A DNA stretch of 64,000 nt from Azospirillum sp. B21 (GTDB taxonomy: Bacteria; Pseudomonadota; Alphaproteobacteria; Azospirillales; Azospirillaceae), in the NCBI RefSeq assembly GCF_008364825.1, contig NZ_VTTO01000006.1:401064-465063 (forward strand). The letters run 5' to 3'. Below the pieces are notes generated by a model. It ran no database searches. It had not been told where the DNA came from and saw nothing but the letters and a program-made list of their open reading frames with translations. Position 1 is the stretch's first letter, and each line of letters opens with the position of its first letter. The position numbers and the translations under genes are program-made. Shown piece after piece: positions 46,278-54,787 of the stretch.

Positions 46278-46391
46278 TGATCTTGCCGCGGTTTGGTGGA
46301 CACCTCAGCGAAGCTCCGAGTGGAGCGGGAAGGTGTCTGATGACGAAGCCAAGGCGATCCTTACACGGACGAGTTCAAGCGTGAGGCCGTT
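46278..46391 (+). mobile_element. IS3-family element remnant, 5' end only
   Basis: About 114 bp closely matches the 5' end of the IS at 63582: TGATCTTGCC, GGTGGACACC, then GCTCCGAGTGGAGCGGGAAG and the orfA start. An extra base (TTACACGG for TTCACGG) breaks the frame, and similarity ends abruptly after GAGGCCGTT. It marks the left border of the accessory island. Confidence 0.75.
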
Positions 46392-46647
46392 TGATCAAGC
46401 GTCGGATATATGGACGCGCCAGCCTCGATCTGCTGCGCCGTCGTGTGCTCCTCGCAGCCTGATCCACTCAAAGCGCGGGGGACCTGGAGAACCGGGACGA
46501 CTCACACGACCGGGCGAAGCGGGGCCGCTCGGTCAACCGCAGACCGAACCTTCGAAAAGGAAATGCGCTTGCAGTTCTCAGGTGACCCGTGGATACAATG
46601 CTCGCCTTTTTGGTTCTTCCTGCTCAACCCGCACCGATCTCCGCTGC

Positions 46648-47871
46648 ATGTCTCCTAAGGTATTTATCAGTCACAGCGCGAAGACTGACCCTGCGCAGAA
46701 CGTAAAGCGGCAGTTGATCGGGGCGTTGAAAGCGGCCGGCTTCGGGGTTTGGGAGCAGGAGGAGCTTAAGCTAAATCCAGGAGAGCATTGGCTTTCCGGG
46801 CTCCATGAGTGGGTGGCGGGCTGTTCTGCGGCCGTGGTACTGCTGTCAAAGGCTGCGCTTGTGTCGCCGTTCGTGCAGGCTGAAGTGTCTTGGCTATTAT
46901 TCCGCAAGGCGCTGGATGAAAATCTTCCGATTATCCCTTTGGCTGTCGAAGACATCGAGGAAGAGGATGTTCCGGACTACCTGAAGCGCACAACCAATCT
47001 CGCCTACAGGCAATGGTGGACCATGTCATCCATAGATGACACGACCACACGAGTGCTGGCCGAAATTAGGAAGGTCACCCTCCGCGACTGGAACGATCCA
47101 CTTATTTTCGCGGCTCAAGAGGCAGTATCATTGATCGCAGATGCTACGGATGCCGAACTGCTTAGAGCCGGAGACAGGATAAAGTGTGACCTGCAGGGCT
47201 GGATGCCGCAGCAACTTAGCCGCCACACTCGTTTTGTCGAAGCGCTTCTGTCGGGCATTTCATTGCCCGAAGTGGCCCGTACGCTGAACATCCTAACCAA
47301 CGTGGAAGCCAGGAATCGGCGGAAGGTATTGCGTATGATCGCGACTGCGCGTGTCAGGCACGACGTCGTCAAGGAGATTCCCGGCATTGCCATAGGACCG
47401 CAAGCTGACCGCGTTTTCGGGCTGGCCATTCGGCAACCGAGTGTCGCGGAGTGGCACATCTACCGGCCGTTCAGCGGAAGCCGCGGCATCTCGTTCGATT
47501 TTTATTCTCTGTTGGCCTCCAAACAGGAGGACAGCAATTTCGACGTCCTGAAGGACCTCCGCTCTCAGGTGCGCAAGGAATGCGTAGGGACCGAAGGCGA
47601 GCATTTCGTGAGCGAGGACGATGTCGATGCCGAACTGGCGCTGATCGGGTCCGTAAGTCCCGCCATCGCCATGTTCAAGTCGCAGTCCGACTGGCCGACC
47701 CTCCTCGCCGCACTGCGGGACACCTGCCAGGATCTCACCCTCGGGATCTTTGCCGTCGACGAGGGATTCCACCATACGACCATCGCCGCCGGCTGTGAGG
47801 ATAACGAAGACAACCTTCACCGGGAGTTCATCAGCGCCTTACGCATTCTCAATCATGGAGCCACGGGGTAA
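46648..47871 (+). CDS. TIR-domain protein, first gene of module A
   Basis: A 407-aa protein with an N-terminal TIR domain (about 1-135): VFISHSAKTD, the FGVWEQEELKLNPGEHW loop and likely NADase Glu79 in VQAEVSWLL. The middle (about 150-260) is helical, with an RNRRKVLRMIATARVRHDV stretch resembling effector-associated death-like or helical adaptor domains. Residues about 270-407 are unrecognised. The start was taken at the ATG that begins the TIR strand; the reading frame upstream runs through an IS remnant. GC is visibly lower than in the flanks. The stop is 4 nt before the MoxR ATG. Prokaryotic TIRs cleave NAD or make cyclic ADP-ribose signals. Confidence 0.85.
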   Translation: MSPKVFISHSAKTDPAQNVKRQLIGALKAAGFGVWEQEELKLNPGEHWLSGLHEWVAGCSAAVVLLSKAALVSPFVQAEVSWLLFRKALDENLPIIPLAVEDIEEEDVPDYLKRTTNLAYRQWWTMSSIDDTTTRVLAEIRKVTLRDWNDPLIFAAQEAVSLIADATDAELLRAGDRIKCDLQGWMPQQLSRHTRFVEALLSGISLPEVARTLNILTNVEARNRRKVLRMIATARVRHDVVKEIPGIAIGPQADRVFGLAIRQPSVAEWHIYRPFSGSRGISFDFYSLLASKQEDSNFDVLKDLRSQVRKECVGTEGEHFVSEDDVDAELALIGSVSPAIAMFKSQSDWPTLLAALRDTCQDLTLGIFAVDEGFHHTTIAAGCEDNEDNLHREFISALRILNHGATG

Positions 47872-47875
47872 TTGC

Positions 47876-48808
47876 ATGCACTATATCTTCAATGCTCCAG
47901 CCGAGCGGCCTGCGCGGCGCCTTCGGAAAGAGGTGTATGGCGATCGTCGAGACGGCGCCGTGTATTGCTACGACGACACAATAATTCTGGCGATCAACGT
48001 CGCGCTGGCAGCGCGGCGCCCGCTCCTGGTCGCCGGACCGAGCGGGTCGGGCAAATCTTCGATGGCGCGACACATCGCCGCGACCTTGAAATGGCGCTAT
48101 ATCGAGCATGTCGTGACCTCGCGCACGCAGGCGCAGGATCTGCTGTGGTGGAACGACACTGTGCGGCGATTGTCAGATGCGCAGACCAAAGCTGGAGTAA
48201 AGCAGGACTATGCCTACATCGAGCCAGGGGCGCTATGGTGGGCGTTCTCCCCGGACACGGCCGCCCGCCGCGGCAGGGACAGCGGCCTGAAAGATGACGA
48301 GAAAGCGCACCCCCCCTATGAAGGCACGGAGGCTGACCCGTGTGCGCCAGCCGTGGTTCTGATCGACGAGATAGATAAGGCGGATCCCGATGTCCCCAAC
48401 AGCCTACTCGTTCCCCTCGGCAGCTTCACGTTCCGTGTTGCCCCGGTCGGCAGTACGATCACGCCGGAAGCGGCCGAACCGCCGCTGATCATCATCACCA
48501 CCAACGAGGAGCGGGAACTTCCCCCGGCATTCCGGCGCCGCTGCATCGAACTGCGCATCACTCCTCCCTCGCAGGAGCGGCTCAGGCGGATCGCCATGGC
48601 GCACTTCGGCAGCACCGCAAAGGTTAAATCGCTCTGCGACAAGGCCTTAGGGCTGATTGAACGGAAACAGGACGGGCGGGAGATCAGCACCGCCCAGTTC
48701 CTAGACGCGATCCGCGCATGCTTGGGGCTGGATGTGGAGGCCCGGTCCGATGATGCCCAAAAGGTGATGGAGGCGGCCTGGGACTTCCTGAACACACAGG
48801 GGGCGTGA
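47876..48808 (+). CDS. MoxR-type AAA ATPase of module A
   Basis: A 310-aa AAA+ protein of the AAA_5/MoxR type: Walker A GPSGSGKSS (about 54-62), Walker B VVLIDEIDKAD (about 160-170), sensor ITTNEERELP and arginine-finger region FRRRCIELR. The start at 47876 has GGGG 7 nt upstream; an alternative ATG at 47855 would overlap the TIR gene. Its stop overlaps the next start (GTGA). MoxR ATPases act as chaperone-like switches for partner proteins, here probably the TIR and the large phosphoesterase protein. Confidence 0.88.
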   Translation: MHYIFNAPAERPARRLRKEVYGDRRDGAVYCYDDTIILAINVALAARRPLLVAGPSGSGKSSMARHIAATLKWRYIEHVVTSRTQAQDLLWWNDTVRRLSDAQTKAGVKQDYAYIEPGALWWAFSPDTAARRGRDSGLKDDEKAHPPYEGTEADPCAPAVVLIDEIDKADPDVPNSLLVPLGSFTFRVAPVGSTITPEAAEPPLIIITTNEERELPPAFRRRCIELRITPPSQERLRRIAMAHFGSTAKVKSLCDKALGLIERKQDGREISTAQFLDAIRACLGLDVEARSDDAQKVMEAAWDFLNTQGA

Positions 48809-51800
48809 CGGAGGTGAGCAAACCGCCGGAAATCTGGGCCGCAGATCTATTGCGGGTGGCCGGGGCACTGCAGGCCGAGGGCGAGGACGATCTCCGCCGG
48901 CTTGCCGAACGGCTCGGTCTACTGTCGCCCGGGCCGGCAGCCTCCGCGTCTGGCGGCGGCACTGGATCTAAGGGGAAGAGGGCTTCGGGCTCCCGTCGCA
49001 GGCAAGCACCCCCTGATCGGCAGCTGAACCAGACTCCAACGCAGCAACACACGTCCGGCGAGCATCATGAGTCCCTCTATCTGCTGCGCGCTGAGCGTGA
49101 TCCGGATTTCCAGAGCGACCTTCGGCGCATCCTCGCCGACGTGGTGCCGATGCCCCGTCCCACTTCGGCCGGTGCGGTGCTGCTGCCAGCGCCGCTGCTC
49201 GACGACCGGAAGGCGCCGGCGCTCGTCGCCAAGGCGGCGGCCGTTGCCGGCGGAGATGGTCTGCTGCACATTGAAGACTTGGTCCAGCGCTTCGCCCGTG
49301 GCGAAGCGATCACGCGCCTGCCGTGCCACCCGCGTCCGACGCTGAGAAGGGGTGTGCAGTGGCTGGAGGACTGGGGCGACGGCATGGCGCCGTTCTTGAA
49401 CGACTTGCTGTGCCTGCGTAAGCGGGTGCGCTCGGTAATTGGGAAGGAGGTATCGAGCATTCTGCGGTTTGCCGGCAATCCCCGTGTCGTCGGCGACGGT
49501 CCCCGGCGGAAGTGGCGTCCCTATGCCCCGCCTCCGGCCGGCGTCCCGGTCGTGGCGGTGACCGATCTGGGCATCGGGGGAGCGGAGGACAGCGTGGTCT
49601 TGAGCGTGTGGCGGCGCTTGGCCGAGACGCTGCGAGAGCGTGGATCGTCACTCACCATCATCACGCCGTACCCCCACGAGGACTGGCCGTACGCCCTGCG
49701 CTCCCTGGTCCGCTTGGTCGAATGGGTTCCCAGCCGGCCAGTGGGTCCAAGGCCTATGCCGTTTACGCTGGAGGCGGAGGATACCGCGGCCGGTGAGGCC
49801 GTGGCGCTGTTGCGTGAAACCGATCCGGCAGCCTACGAACTCGCCAAAATGGTCTCCTTGGCCGTGCGCATCGAGCCGGCCTTGCTGCGCCGTCTGCGAG
49901 AGGAGTTCCTTCCCGGCGCCGCGCCAGCGATCGAGGCCCAGTTCTGGCTCAGCCCGGTGGTGGAGGCGCGCACGCCCGATGCCGTCGAACTGTGGGGCCC
50001 GGCGCGGGACATCCTGAGGCAGGCGTTGGCTGCCGACCGGTCCAAGCTCCGCCAAGTGTGGGACACCCTGGAGGAGGTGCATGCGGACGTGGCGCCTGCG
50101 TTTCGGCTGGAGGAGAAGCTGTGCTACTTGGCGTTGGCGGGCGCCTCGGCCGACGAGATGGAAGCCGTACTGCGTCCCGCCCTGGCCGCGCTGGTGCTGG
50201 AAGGGCGCAGCGGCATTGCCGCCTGGAGCCGTCGCGCACTTCCCCAGCTTCCCGAACCCGTGCGGCAGACCGCCGCCTTCCATCAACTGCTCGCCCTGGC
50301 CAAGCAGGGCACGCAGCCGTCTGGCGGACCGGACGCTCTCGACGAGGACTGGCCTGAGGCGCGGCATGCCGGCCCTGACGACGTGTTCGTCACCGTGGAA
50401 CGCAGGGGAGACGATCTTGTGTTGCGGTACCCGGCCGCCGGTCCTGCCCCGGTCATCAGCGCCCCGCTGGTCGGCGATGCCGTCCGCCTGGAGGTCCGGT
50501 TGCCGCACATCGGCGAGCGCCTGCAGATCAAGCTGAAGCGTGACGAGCCAGTCAATGTCTACTCTGCGTCGGAGGCGGTGATCGCAACTGTGGACGGACG
50601 GCTGTACCGGTTCGTGGCAAACATCGGTGAGGACGCCATCCGGTGGATCCATGTGGCCGACCTCTATTCGGGAAGCACGGAAGGTCGTGTTCCACTGGTG
50701 AGAGATCTCGTGCTGAAGAGCATTGAGACACATGGTCCGCCCGACTTCATCTTTATCTCCGGCGACCTTGCCTATTCGGGCAAGGCAGACCAATACCACG
50801 GCATCGCACACGACTTCCTTGATCCGGTCCGTGCACATTTGGGTGCGGACTGGCGAGGGCGAATCCTCGCCGTCCCCGGCAACCACGATTTCGACAGGTC
50901 CGCCGGAGACCTGAGGTATTCCGGCGATCCCACGGGGCTGCTCCAGCCAAGCGCGGCGAGCGCGGCGCAGCGTCAACGTTTTGTTGCCGCATTGGCCGCG
51001 TATGCCGATTTTGAACGGAAATACACGGATACGCCGGCGGATTGGCTCGGCTCCACCGGCGGCGCCTACACGGTCGACATCGACGTTCGCGGGCGTCCGG
51101 TCACCATTGTCGGTCTCAATACCGCTTGGCTGTCGGCAGGAACTTCCGACGATGTGCTGGCCCAGGTCGGCGTCGGGCTCCTGGAGGAACAGTTGAAACA
51201 TGTCGATCCAGAGGCACTATGCATCGTGCTTGGCCATCATTCGGTTGACGCTTTTCAGACCGACCGGCGACGTTTCCAGCGGATCCTTGCCGACCGAAAG
51301 GCCATCTATCTGCATGCCCACGACCGCAGCGGTAAAGGATGCCTCGTTCAATCGGAACCGTTCATTGAACTGCGCGCCGGGTTGCGCATGCCCGGCCGCG
51401 GTGGACAGCACGATCGCGGTTTGAGGGTTGTCGCTGCCAAGCTGGATTTCTCCAGGGCGATGCTGCGTCTCGTGGAAACGCAGCCCTCTTGGAAGAAGGG
51501 CATGGACAACTGGGACGAAGTGGCATCCATCGAGCTTCCTATCCCTCAACTGCTCCGCAAACAGGAAGCCTGGAACATGCTGCCGGCGGCCTCTGATCGG
51601 CGAACCCGAGCCGCCTTTCGGCGCTGGATCGTCGGTCAGCGAGACCGCATCCGGAGCGCCGAGGCGGTGGACGCACTCTGGTGCCTCGCGCAGGTTCTGC
51701 GGGAGAAGGAAGGCGGAAGCGTCAACGGGCTCAGCAACTGGAAGGCTTTGGTCGCGGAATTCGGCCTCCAGGTCGCCGAGGCGGCGCGCGAGGGTTGGCT

Positions 51801-53229
51801 GCGCTTCTGGCCACGGTGGCGCCCACCGATGCCATCCGATTTCGGGGACTCGGTCGTTGTGCCGCGCGAACTCATCATCGGATCCATCGGCTTGGCAATC
51901 GCCGTGGACGAGGGGCTCGACTTCATCAGCCTGTCCTCTGGGGAGGCGGAGACTGCAGCGCTCTACGCCCTGGAGGAACTGAACGGAGCGCCGGCCTGGA
52001 TGGATCGGTTGGCCGAAGCCCATTTTCAGGCAACCTTCAGGGTTCTCAAGGAGTGGCTGGACGCCGAAGCATCTGCGCCATCGGTTGCGTTTTCGGTGTT
52101 CGACCGTCTGCGTGAGCGCCCCGTGATGAGCCGCGTGGCCATGGAGGCGTTCTCGATGAGGAACGCGCTCCGTTCCCGAAGCGGCGAATTCTTCGACGCC
52201 GCAATGCGGTTCCTGATCCGGTTCGGCGCGACGGAAAAACGCAAGGAGGTGCTCGGCATCTTGGCAACCGGTGTGCGGAGCGCATCCTCCGCATCGGAAA
52301 TGCTGCCGATCTTGCTTGCCGCTTGGCTCTGGCTCGATGCCACAGCGGCCTTGCCGAGCCTGAAGGACGCTGCGAAAAGGCGGGAGGCCGGCACGCTCTT
52401 CGTGTCCCTGTGCGCCCGCCTGAACACGTGGATCGAGGATGGTAGCCCGCTCTCCCCGCCGCCGGGTTTCCTGGTTCTCTCGGCCGTGGAGGAATTGCTG
52501 CCTCTCGTCGTCTCCCTCGTGCCGCCGTCGGAAGACCCGCTCCATGAGGACGCGTTCAAGCCAGACCAAAGGGACAAGGCCGGCTACTTCCGCAATTTCC
52601 TTCTGCGTTGGCTCGTCGACCGGCCGGAGACCGCGCGGGTGCGGCAGCGCCTTGCCCGCGACGAGCGTCTCGCCGAAGTTCGGCCCGCTTTGCTGAGGGG
52701 AATTAGCAACCGCAAGAGTTTGACCCTGCCAGCGGCTGTTCGCCGGCGTGCCCGGGCGTTCATCCTCGATGTGTGCCGACGGCTCGACGGCACGGGAGTG
52801 CTCATGGCGCAATCTGAAGAGATAATAGTGTCGCACATCGACGCCCACATGGCCAACCGCCTACCGCCGAACTTCACCGTCGAGAGGCTTCGCGACATCG
52901 ATTTGCCGGGCGACATCCTGATCCGTTTTGCGGGCGATCCGGTGATGGCGGTTGAGGTGATCGTGATCGGCCGCTCCTGGACGGGTGGCGTACAGACCAG
53001 GATCGCGACACGTGCCCGCAGGTTCCGCAGGGACGGGCGTGTCCCGATGGCGACACTGGTACTGGTGGATTTCAGCAGTGCGCGCTCGCGGCGAACCTCA
53101 CTGCATATGCGGAATCTGGTCGCCGCTCTCGACGAGGAGGTCCGGTCCGAGGCCGGGGAGCAGTCCGGGACCGAGGTGCGTGTCGCCGGCATCTACCTGC
53201 GGCGCACGGCCCCGCGCTTGTTGGAATGA
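48805..53229 (+). CDS. 1474-aa multidomain protein with calcineurin-like phosphoesterase core
   Basis: It starts at a GTG coupled to the MoxR stop. Residues about 85-330 resemble the N-terminal region of MoxR-associated proteins (TLRRGVQWLED, PVVAVTDLGIGG, IITPYPHEDWP). Residues about 610-850 are a metallophosphoesterase: WIHVADLYSG (usual DxH changed to DLY), ISGDLAYSGK, GNHDFDR near residue 691, GHHSVD and YLHAHDRSG. The rest is mostly helical, and the C-terminus (about 1360-1470, GDPVMAVEVIVIGRSW) might be a nuclease-like fold, weakly supported. It could cleave nucleic acids or cyclic nucleotides when released by TIR or MoxR. Full family unknown. Confidence 0.8.
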   Translation: MTEVSKPPEIWAADLLRVAGALQAEGEDDLRRLAERLGLLSPGPAASASGGGTGSKGKRASGSRRRQAPPDRQLNQTPTQQHTSGEHHESLYLLRAERDPDFQSDLRRILADVVPMPRPTSAGAVLLPAPLLDDRKAPALVAKAAAVAGGDGLLHIEDLVQRFARGEAITRLPCHPRPTLRRGVQWLEDWGDGMAPFLNDLLCLRKRVRSVIGKEVSSILRFAGNPRVVGDGPRRKWRPYAPPPAGVPVVAVTDLGIGGAEDSVVLSVWRRLAETLRERGSSLTIITPYPHEDWPYALRSLVRLVEWVPSRPVGPRPMPFTLEAEDTAAGEAVALLRETDPAAYELAKMVSLAVRIEPALLRRLREEFLPGAAPAIEAQFWLSPVVEARTPDAVELWGPARDILRQALAADRSKLRQVWDTLEEVHADVAPAFRLEEKLCYLALAGASADEMEAVLRPALAALVLEGRSGIAAWSRRALPQLPEPVRQTAAFHQLLALAKQGTQPSGGPDALDEDWPEARHAGPDDVFVTVERRGDDLVLRYPAAGPAPVISAPLVGDAVRLEVRLPHIGERLQIKLKRDEPVNVYSASEAVIATVDGRLYRFVANIGEDAIRWIHVADLYSGSTEGRVPLVRDLVLKSIETHGPPDFIFISGDLAYSGKADQYHGIAHDFLDPVRAHLGADWRGRILAVPGNHDFDRSAGDLRYSGDPTGLLQPSAASAAQRQRFVAALAAYADFERKYTDTPADWLGSTGGAYTVDIDVRGRPVTIVGLNTAWLSAGTSDDVLAQVGVGLLEEQLKHVDPEALCIVLGHHSVDAFQTDRRRFQRILADRKAIYLHAHDRSGKGCLVQSEPFIELRAGLRMPGRGGQHDRGLRVVAAKLDFSRAMLRLVETQPSWKKGMDNWDEVASIELPIPQLLRKQEAWNMLPAASDRRTRAAFRRWIVGQRDRIRSAEAVDALWCLAQVLREKEGGSVNGLSNWKALVAEFGLQVAEAAREGWLRFWPRWRPPMPSDFGDSVVVPRELIIGSIGLAIAVDEGLDFISLSSGEAETAALYALEELNGAPAWMDRLAEAHFQATFRVLKEWLDAEASAPSVAFSVFDRLRERPVMSRVAMEAFSMRNALRSRSGEFFDAAMRFLIRFGATEKRKEVLGILATGVRSASSASEMLPILLAAWLWLDATAALPSLKDAAKRREAGTLFVSLCARLNTWIEDGSPLSPPPGFLVLSAVEELLPLVVSLVPPSEDPLHEDAFKPDQRDKAGYFRNFLLRWLVDRPETARVRQRLARDERLAEVRPALLRGISNRKSLTLPAAVRRRARAFILDVCRRLDGTGVLMAQSEEIIVSHIDAHMANRLPPNFTVERLRDIDLPGDILIRFAGDPVMAVEVIVIGRSWTGGVQTRIATRARRFRRDGRVPMATLVLVDFSSARSRRTSLHMRNLVAALDEEVRSEAGEQSGTEVRVAGIYLRRTAPRLLE

Positions 53230-53244
53230 CGGGAGCGGCCGCCC

Positions 53245-54567
53245 TCAGGCCCGGGCCAGCAACCCGGCTTCAAGTTCCGCGAGCCATGCCGTTGCCTCCC
53301 CGCGCGCCGCGCGCGCCGCGCGGATGAGGCGAAGGTTGTTGGCCGTGCTCTCTGGCTCCCAGGGTTCGCGGACATGAGTCAGGGCGTCGGCCAACGCCGC
53401 GCGCGCCGCGGCCTCGTCGCCGGCCAGGACGGCCAATTCCAGCAGGGTTGCCATGTCCCAATAATCTGGTACTCCGGCCGCCATGCGCCGCTCGACCGCG
53501 TACCGTACCACGGGCAGCAGTTCGTTGCGGCGCGGATCGGGCGGGGTCTGCACCTCCATCAGCGTCAAGGCGTTGACGCCAGGATAGGCGTCGCGCCAGT
53601 CGGCCTCGAACCCCTGACAGTAGGTGTCGGCGGCCTTGCGGAGCATGTCCTCGGCAAGCGCCGCATCGCCCGCCTTACGCGCCGCCTCCCAGCGGTCCTT
53701 GTAGACGCGGCCGAGAAGCCCCAGGCTCTCACTGCTCTTTCCGTGCCGCCGGACGACATCGAGCAACTCGCGTTCCGCGTCGACGCTGCGGCCGACACGG
53801 TTGAGCGCCATCGCGTATTGCTCGCGCACCATGACCGTGCCGGCGAGCAGCGGGCTCATCCGGCCGACAAGGGCGATCACGTCTTGCCACGTCTTGACCG
53901 ACCGGTAGGAGAGCAAGAGGTCGATCACCACTCCGGTTTCTGCCGTTGCGACATCGCCGAGCCTCCTTTCGACCGCGCGAACGGCCTCGGCACCCTGGCG
54001 CCGGGCCGAGGCCAATTCCTCTTTGACGGATTCCGTATAGGTGGCCCGGTCCCGGAACAGGTCGGTTTTCAGTCGCTTGATGTCGGGGATCGGCTGTTCG
54101 TCGAGCAAATGCAGAATCGGGCTGTCGATGCCCGGCAGGAGGCTGTTGCGGAGGTGCGCCGCCAGCGCCTTGCGGTCCTCAGTCGCCCTCGCAGGCAGGC
54201 CGTGGGGCGTGAGTCCGTAGGGCTGGGTGTGGAACAGCGTCGTGGCGAAGGGCGGCGGGCGTCCGGCCGCGTGGAGCAGCACAGTGCCGTGCGGGCGCCA
54301 AGCATGGCGAGCACCCAACCCGAACAAGGCCGTCGCGTTTTCACCCGTCACGTCGATGATGCCATAGTCGCACAGCAGGAGGCGTTCAAGCAGGGAGGCG
54401 TTCACGAGACCCCCGGCGGCATCTTCGCGCCCCGTGACCATCGAGAAGCCCGCGTCGCGAATGGCTGGCGCGATGATCTCTTCGAAGACGGCGTCGAAGT
54501 CGGTGGGGTTTCCGCCCTCCGCAGCCAGCGTCCCACAAGGCATGAGAACGAAACACAGTGGCATCAT
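53245..54567 (-). CDS. Deoxyribosyltransferase-like/TRAFs-binding-like protein lacking catalytic Glu
   Basis: A 440-aa protein. The N-terminal domain (about 1-140) follows the nucleoside deoxyribosyltransferase-like pattern: CFVLMPCG, FDAVFEEIIAPAIRDAGF, then CDYGIIDVTGENATALFGLGARHA. The expected catalytic Glu of the YYELGIRH motif is Gly83 here. The C-terminal part (about 150-440) is TPR-like and resembles the TRAFs-binding (DUF4071-type) domain. A strong GGAGG site precedes tandem ATGs (54567 and 54564). It is divergent from the patatin gene and convergent with the phosphoesterase gene (15-nt gap). Probably a regulatory or scaffold paralogue of the gene at 58380. Confidence 0.8.
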   Translation of the reverse strand: MMPLCFVLMPCGTLAAEGGNPTDFDAVFEEIIAPAIRDAGFSMVTGREDAAGGLVNASLLERLLLCDYGIIDVTGENATALFGLGARHAWRPHGTVLLHAAGRPPPFATTLFHTQPYGLTPHGLPARATEDRKALAAHLRNSLLPGIDSPILHLLDEQPIPDIKRLKTDLFRDRATYTESVKEELASARRQGAEAVRAVERRLGDVATAETGVVIDLLLSYRSVKTWQDVIALVGRMSPLLAGTVMVREQYAMALNRVGRSVDAERELLDVVRRHGKSSESLGLLGRVYKDRWEAARKAGDAALAEDMLRKAADTYCQGFEADWRDAYPGVNALTLMEVQTPPDPRRNELLPVVRYAVERRMAAGVPDYWDMATLLELAVLAGDEAAARAALADALTHVREPWEPESTANNLRLIRAARAARGEATAWLAELEAGLLARA

Positions 54568-54787
54568 CGTCTCCTCCGATGAGAACGGCCTGCTAGGATG
54601 GCCCCTCCAGACCGGCACCGCAACGCACGATTGGTATACAAACAGAAGTTTTCCCGGCCGAGGCTTGATGTGGAGCGTGACGGGTGATAACCCCACTGCT
54701 TGGGTCGATTTTTTGTCGAACCTGGAGGTGCAGCCTCGTCCCTAACGGGTGCAGGAGCGCTCCCATTCTTGCAGGGATAAGAGTTCC
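54568..54787. promoter_or_regulatory. Divergent promoter region of module B
   Basis: A 220-bp spacer between the divergent genes of module B, less GC-rich than its neighbours. It includes a T-run flanked by GTCGA repeats (about 54710-54725). No defined operator could be assigned. Confidence 0.4.

Noticed and set aside
45805..46647. Long N-terminal extension of the module A TIR protein
   Set aside because: The frame runs through the IS remnant and gives unstructured sequence; a TIR domain begins naturally at the ATG at 46648.
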